Shown here in pieces: positions 7,150 to 8,276 of a DNA stretch of 8,276 bases (position 1 is the first letter of the stretch; the number at the start of each line of letters is the position of its first letter). The stretch is taken from NCBI GenBank assembly GCA_905233595.1, contig CAJOFI010000040.1:10639-18914 (forward strand), written 5' to 3'. The DNA comes from an uncultured Oscillospiraceae bacterium. GTDB lineage: Bacteria; Bacillota; Clostridia; Oscillospirales; Oscillospiraceae. The notes under the pieces are model-generated. The model saw only the letters and a program-made list of their open reading frames with translations. It was not told the DNA's origin and searched no databases. The position numbers were made by a program, and so were the translations under genes.

Positions 7150-7165
7150 TTAATGATTATATGAT

Positions 7166-7208
7166 GGCGAAAAGCTTGAAAGCTTTTCGCCGCGCAGCTT
7201 TGCTGCGC
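7166..7208 (+). repeat. Two adjacent perfect palindromes
   Basis: GGCGAAAAGCTT (7166-7177) is followed after two bases by its exact reverse complement (7180-7191). Immediately next, GCGCAGC-TTT-GCTGCGC (7192-7208) forms a 7-bp stem with a 3-nt loop. Neither is followed by a T run, so this is not a standard intrinsic terminator. It may be a REP-like intergenic unit or a transcript-end stabiliser for the YdcF transcript. The rest of the gap up to the ruvC promoter shows nothing else that I can support. Confidence 0.7.
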
Positions 7209-7280
7209 AGCAAAACAGCGGAGCCTCGATTGATTTCGCGATCCGATGATCATGATTCGGAGAGCTTCCGAGATTCCCGG

Positions 7281-7309
7281 TTGATTCTGCCCGACGCTTG
7301 TGGTAAAAT
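7281..7309 (+). promoter_or_regulatory. Sigma-70/A-type promoter for ruvC
   Basis: TTGATT (7281-7286) and TAAAAT (7304-7309) are separated by exactly 17 bp, and the -10 box is preceded by TGG, giving an extended -10. Transcription should start near 7316, leaving a leader of only about 12 nt before the ruvC ATG at 7328. This is inferred from consensus match and position; no operator for LexA-type control was recognised. Confidence 0.6.
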
Positions 7310-7315
7310 CCCCTT

Positions 7316-7324
7316 GGATGTGAT
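7316..7324 (+). promoter_or_regulatory. Extended ribosome binding site of ruvC
   Basis: GGATGTGAT matches the consensus GGAGGTGAT at 8 of 9 positions and ends 3 nt before the ATG at 7328. The downstream GTGAT portion, not a full AGGAGG core, provides much of the pairing. It supports 7328 as the ruvC start. If the predicted promoter is right, this site lies at the very 5' end of the mRNA. Confidence 0.55.
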
Positions 7325-7327
7325 AAA

Positions 7328-7840
7328 ATGCGGATATTAGGGATCGACCCCGGCATCGCCACCATAGGCTTTGCCGTGGTGGAGACGCAGAGAAATCAGA
7401 ATAAGCTTTTGCAGTGCGGCGTCATCACGACGCCCGCGCACACGAGCCTCGCCAGCCGTCTGGAGCAGATTTACAGCGATATGACCCAACTGCTGGAGCT
7501 TTTCAAGCCGGACGCGGTTTCCGTGGAGGAGCTGTTTTTCAACACCAATATCACCACCGGCATTGCCGTCGCGCACGGCAGGGGCGTGATCCTGCTTGCC
7601 TGCCAGAAGGCCGGGGTGAATATCTACGAGTATACGCCGCTGCAGGTCAAGCAGGCCGTGGTGGGCTACGGGCGCGCGGAGAAGGCGCAGGTCATGGACA
7701 TGGTGCGCCGCATCTGCAATCTCAGCGCGCCGCCGAAGCCGGATGACGCAGCGGACGCTGTCGCCCTGGCGCTCTGCCACGCGCGCAGCTCTACATCGCT
7801 TTTATACAAAGGAGAACGGGAAGAATGTTCTACCATCTGA
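7328..7840 (+). CDS. ruvC: Holliday junction resolvase RuvC
   Basis: RuvC cuts Holliday junctions symmetrically during recombinational repair, working with the RuvAB branch-migration motor. The 170-residue product has the normal family length. The four acidic metal-binding residues are visible: Asp7 in LGIDPG, Glu67 in SVEELFF, and Asp140 and Asp143 in PDDAADAVALA, corresponding to Asp7, Glu66, Asp138 and Asp141 of Escherichia coli RuvC. The substrate-contact segment FFNTNITTGIAVAHGRG (70-86) is also typical. The start at 7328 has an extended ribosome site, and a good promoter lies just upstream, so the ruv genes form their own unit. The 3' end overlaps ruvA by 16 bp, implying translational coupling. 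Confidence 0.97.
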   Translation: MRILGIDPGIATIGFAVVETQRNQNKLLQCGVITTPAHTSLASRLEQIYSDMTQLLELFKPDAVSVEELFFNTNITTGIAVAHGRGVILLACQKAGVNIYEYTPLQVKQAVVGYGRAEKAQVMDMVRRICNLSAPPKPDDAADAVALALCHARSSTSLLYKGEREECSTI

Positions 7841-8276
7841 ACGGAACCGTGGCCGAGCTGGGGCAGAACCTGGTGGTGCTCGAATGCGGCGGCATCGGCT
7901 TTGCGCTCAACGCCACGCTCCATACGATCGCCCGCCTGAAAACCGGGGAGAAGGCGAAGCTCTATATCGCCGAGTCCATCGGGGAGACGAATTTCGACCT
8001 CTTCGGCTTTGCGGACAAGACCGAGAAGCGCTGCTTTGAGATGCTCATCTCCGTCTCCGGCATCGGGCCGAAGGCGGCGCTCTCCATCCTGTCCTATTCC
8101 ACACCCGAGAGCCTGGCTCTTGCCATTATGAATAACGACGTCAAGGCGCTGACCGTGGCGCCCGGCGTCGGCAAGAAGATCGCCCAGCGCGTGATCCTGG
8201 AGCTCAAGGACAAGATCGCCAAGGAGACGGGCGTAAGCGAGCTGAACCTTTCGGCGGGCACCGTGTCGGCGGTCGG
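7825..8276 (+). CDS. ruvA: Holliday junction branch-migration protein RuvA, 5' part (runs off window)
   Basis: RuvA binds four-way junctions as a tetramer and loads the RuvB helicase. The visible 150 residues cover the N-terminal OB-fold domain (MFYHLNGTVAEL; CGGIGFALN) and both helix-hairpin-helix DNA-binding motifs (SGIGPKAALSIL near 78-89; APGVGKKIAQRVILEL near 112-127); the C-terminal RuvB-binding domain lies mostly beyond the window. The ATG at 7825 is supported by AAAGGAG (7808-7814) 10 nt upstream and sits inside the end of ruvC. Residues 53-55 read GET where most RuvA proteins have RED in the segment leading to LxGF, so one of the two acidic-pin residues is Thr55. A ruvB gene is expected downstream, as in most Clostridia. 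Confidence 0.97.
   Translation, partial: MFYHLNGTVAELGQNLVVLECGGIGFALNATLHTIARLKTGEKAKLYIAESIGETNFDLFGFADKTEKRCFEMLISVSGIGPKAALSILSYSTPESLALAIMNNDVKALTVAPGVGKKIAQRVILELKDKIAKETGVSELNLSAGTVSAV

Noticed and set aside
7166..7208. Intrinsic terminator after the YdcF-type gene
   Set aside because: The hairpins are perfect but no run of T follows either stem on either strand.
6975..7253. Small minus-strand protein across the inverted-repeat element
   Set aside because: The frame is created by the repeat, shows no domain, and has no convincing ribosome site or promoter.

Overview
The window reads as chromosomal DNA of a GC-rich, anaerobic, gut-type member of the Clostridia (Bacillota), probably an uncultured Oscillospirales or Christensenellales lineage. 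This is inferred from the consistently GC-rich codons, strong AGGAGG-type ribosome sites, an SpoIIAA-like STAS protein, the ruvC-ruvA order, and Clostridia-style fused amino-acid ABC transporter genes. Every supported gene is on the + strand. I see no tRNA, rRNA, CRISPR array, phage gene or transposase gene.

Layout: (1) 1-1140 is the 3' part of an unrecognised, very acidic protein. (2) 1171-1470 is a STAS anti-sigma-factor-antagonist-like protein, closed by a clear intrinsic terminator at 1479-1515. (3) 1541-2194 is a VanX/DdpX-type D-Ala-D-Ala dipeptidase with all catalytic residues. (4) 2195-2461 is a gap holding a foldback repeat (about 2224-2388) and the leader of the next gene. (5) 2462-5829 is a two-gene amino-acid uptake system. 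Its first gene is a lipoprotein with stacked substrate-binding modules (half, full, half) fused to the permease. Its second is an ATPase with an extra C-terminal domain that looks like a decayed RsbW/GHKL fold. (6) 5841-6991 encodes a membrane protein of the YdcF/DUF218 family that appears split by a deletion or frameshift near 6300. (7) 6992-7327 is a gap with a 159-bp MITE-like inverted-repeat element flanked by TTA, a pair of perfect palindromes, and a good promoter for ruvC. (8) 7328-8276 is ruvC followed by the 5' part of ruvA (Holliday-junction processing).

Functionally, the transporter genes form a coupled operon (4-bp overlap) that would take up a polar amino acid or related compound. 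The dipeptidase upstream would release D-Ala from D-Ala-D-Ala in the cytoplasm, and a shared nutritional role is possible but unproven. The most interesting features are the two related foldback repeats, one inserted exactly at a stop codon without destroying termination; the half-full-half binding-protein architecture; and the ATPase with a GHKL-like tail in a neighbourhood that also encodes a STAS protein. I did not find a clearly new defence or mobile system.
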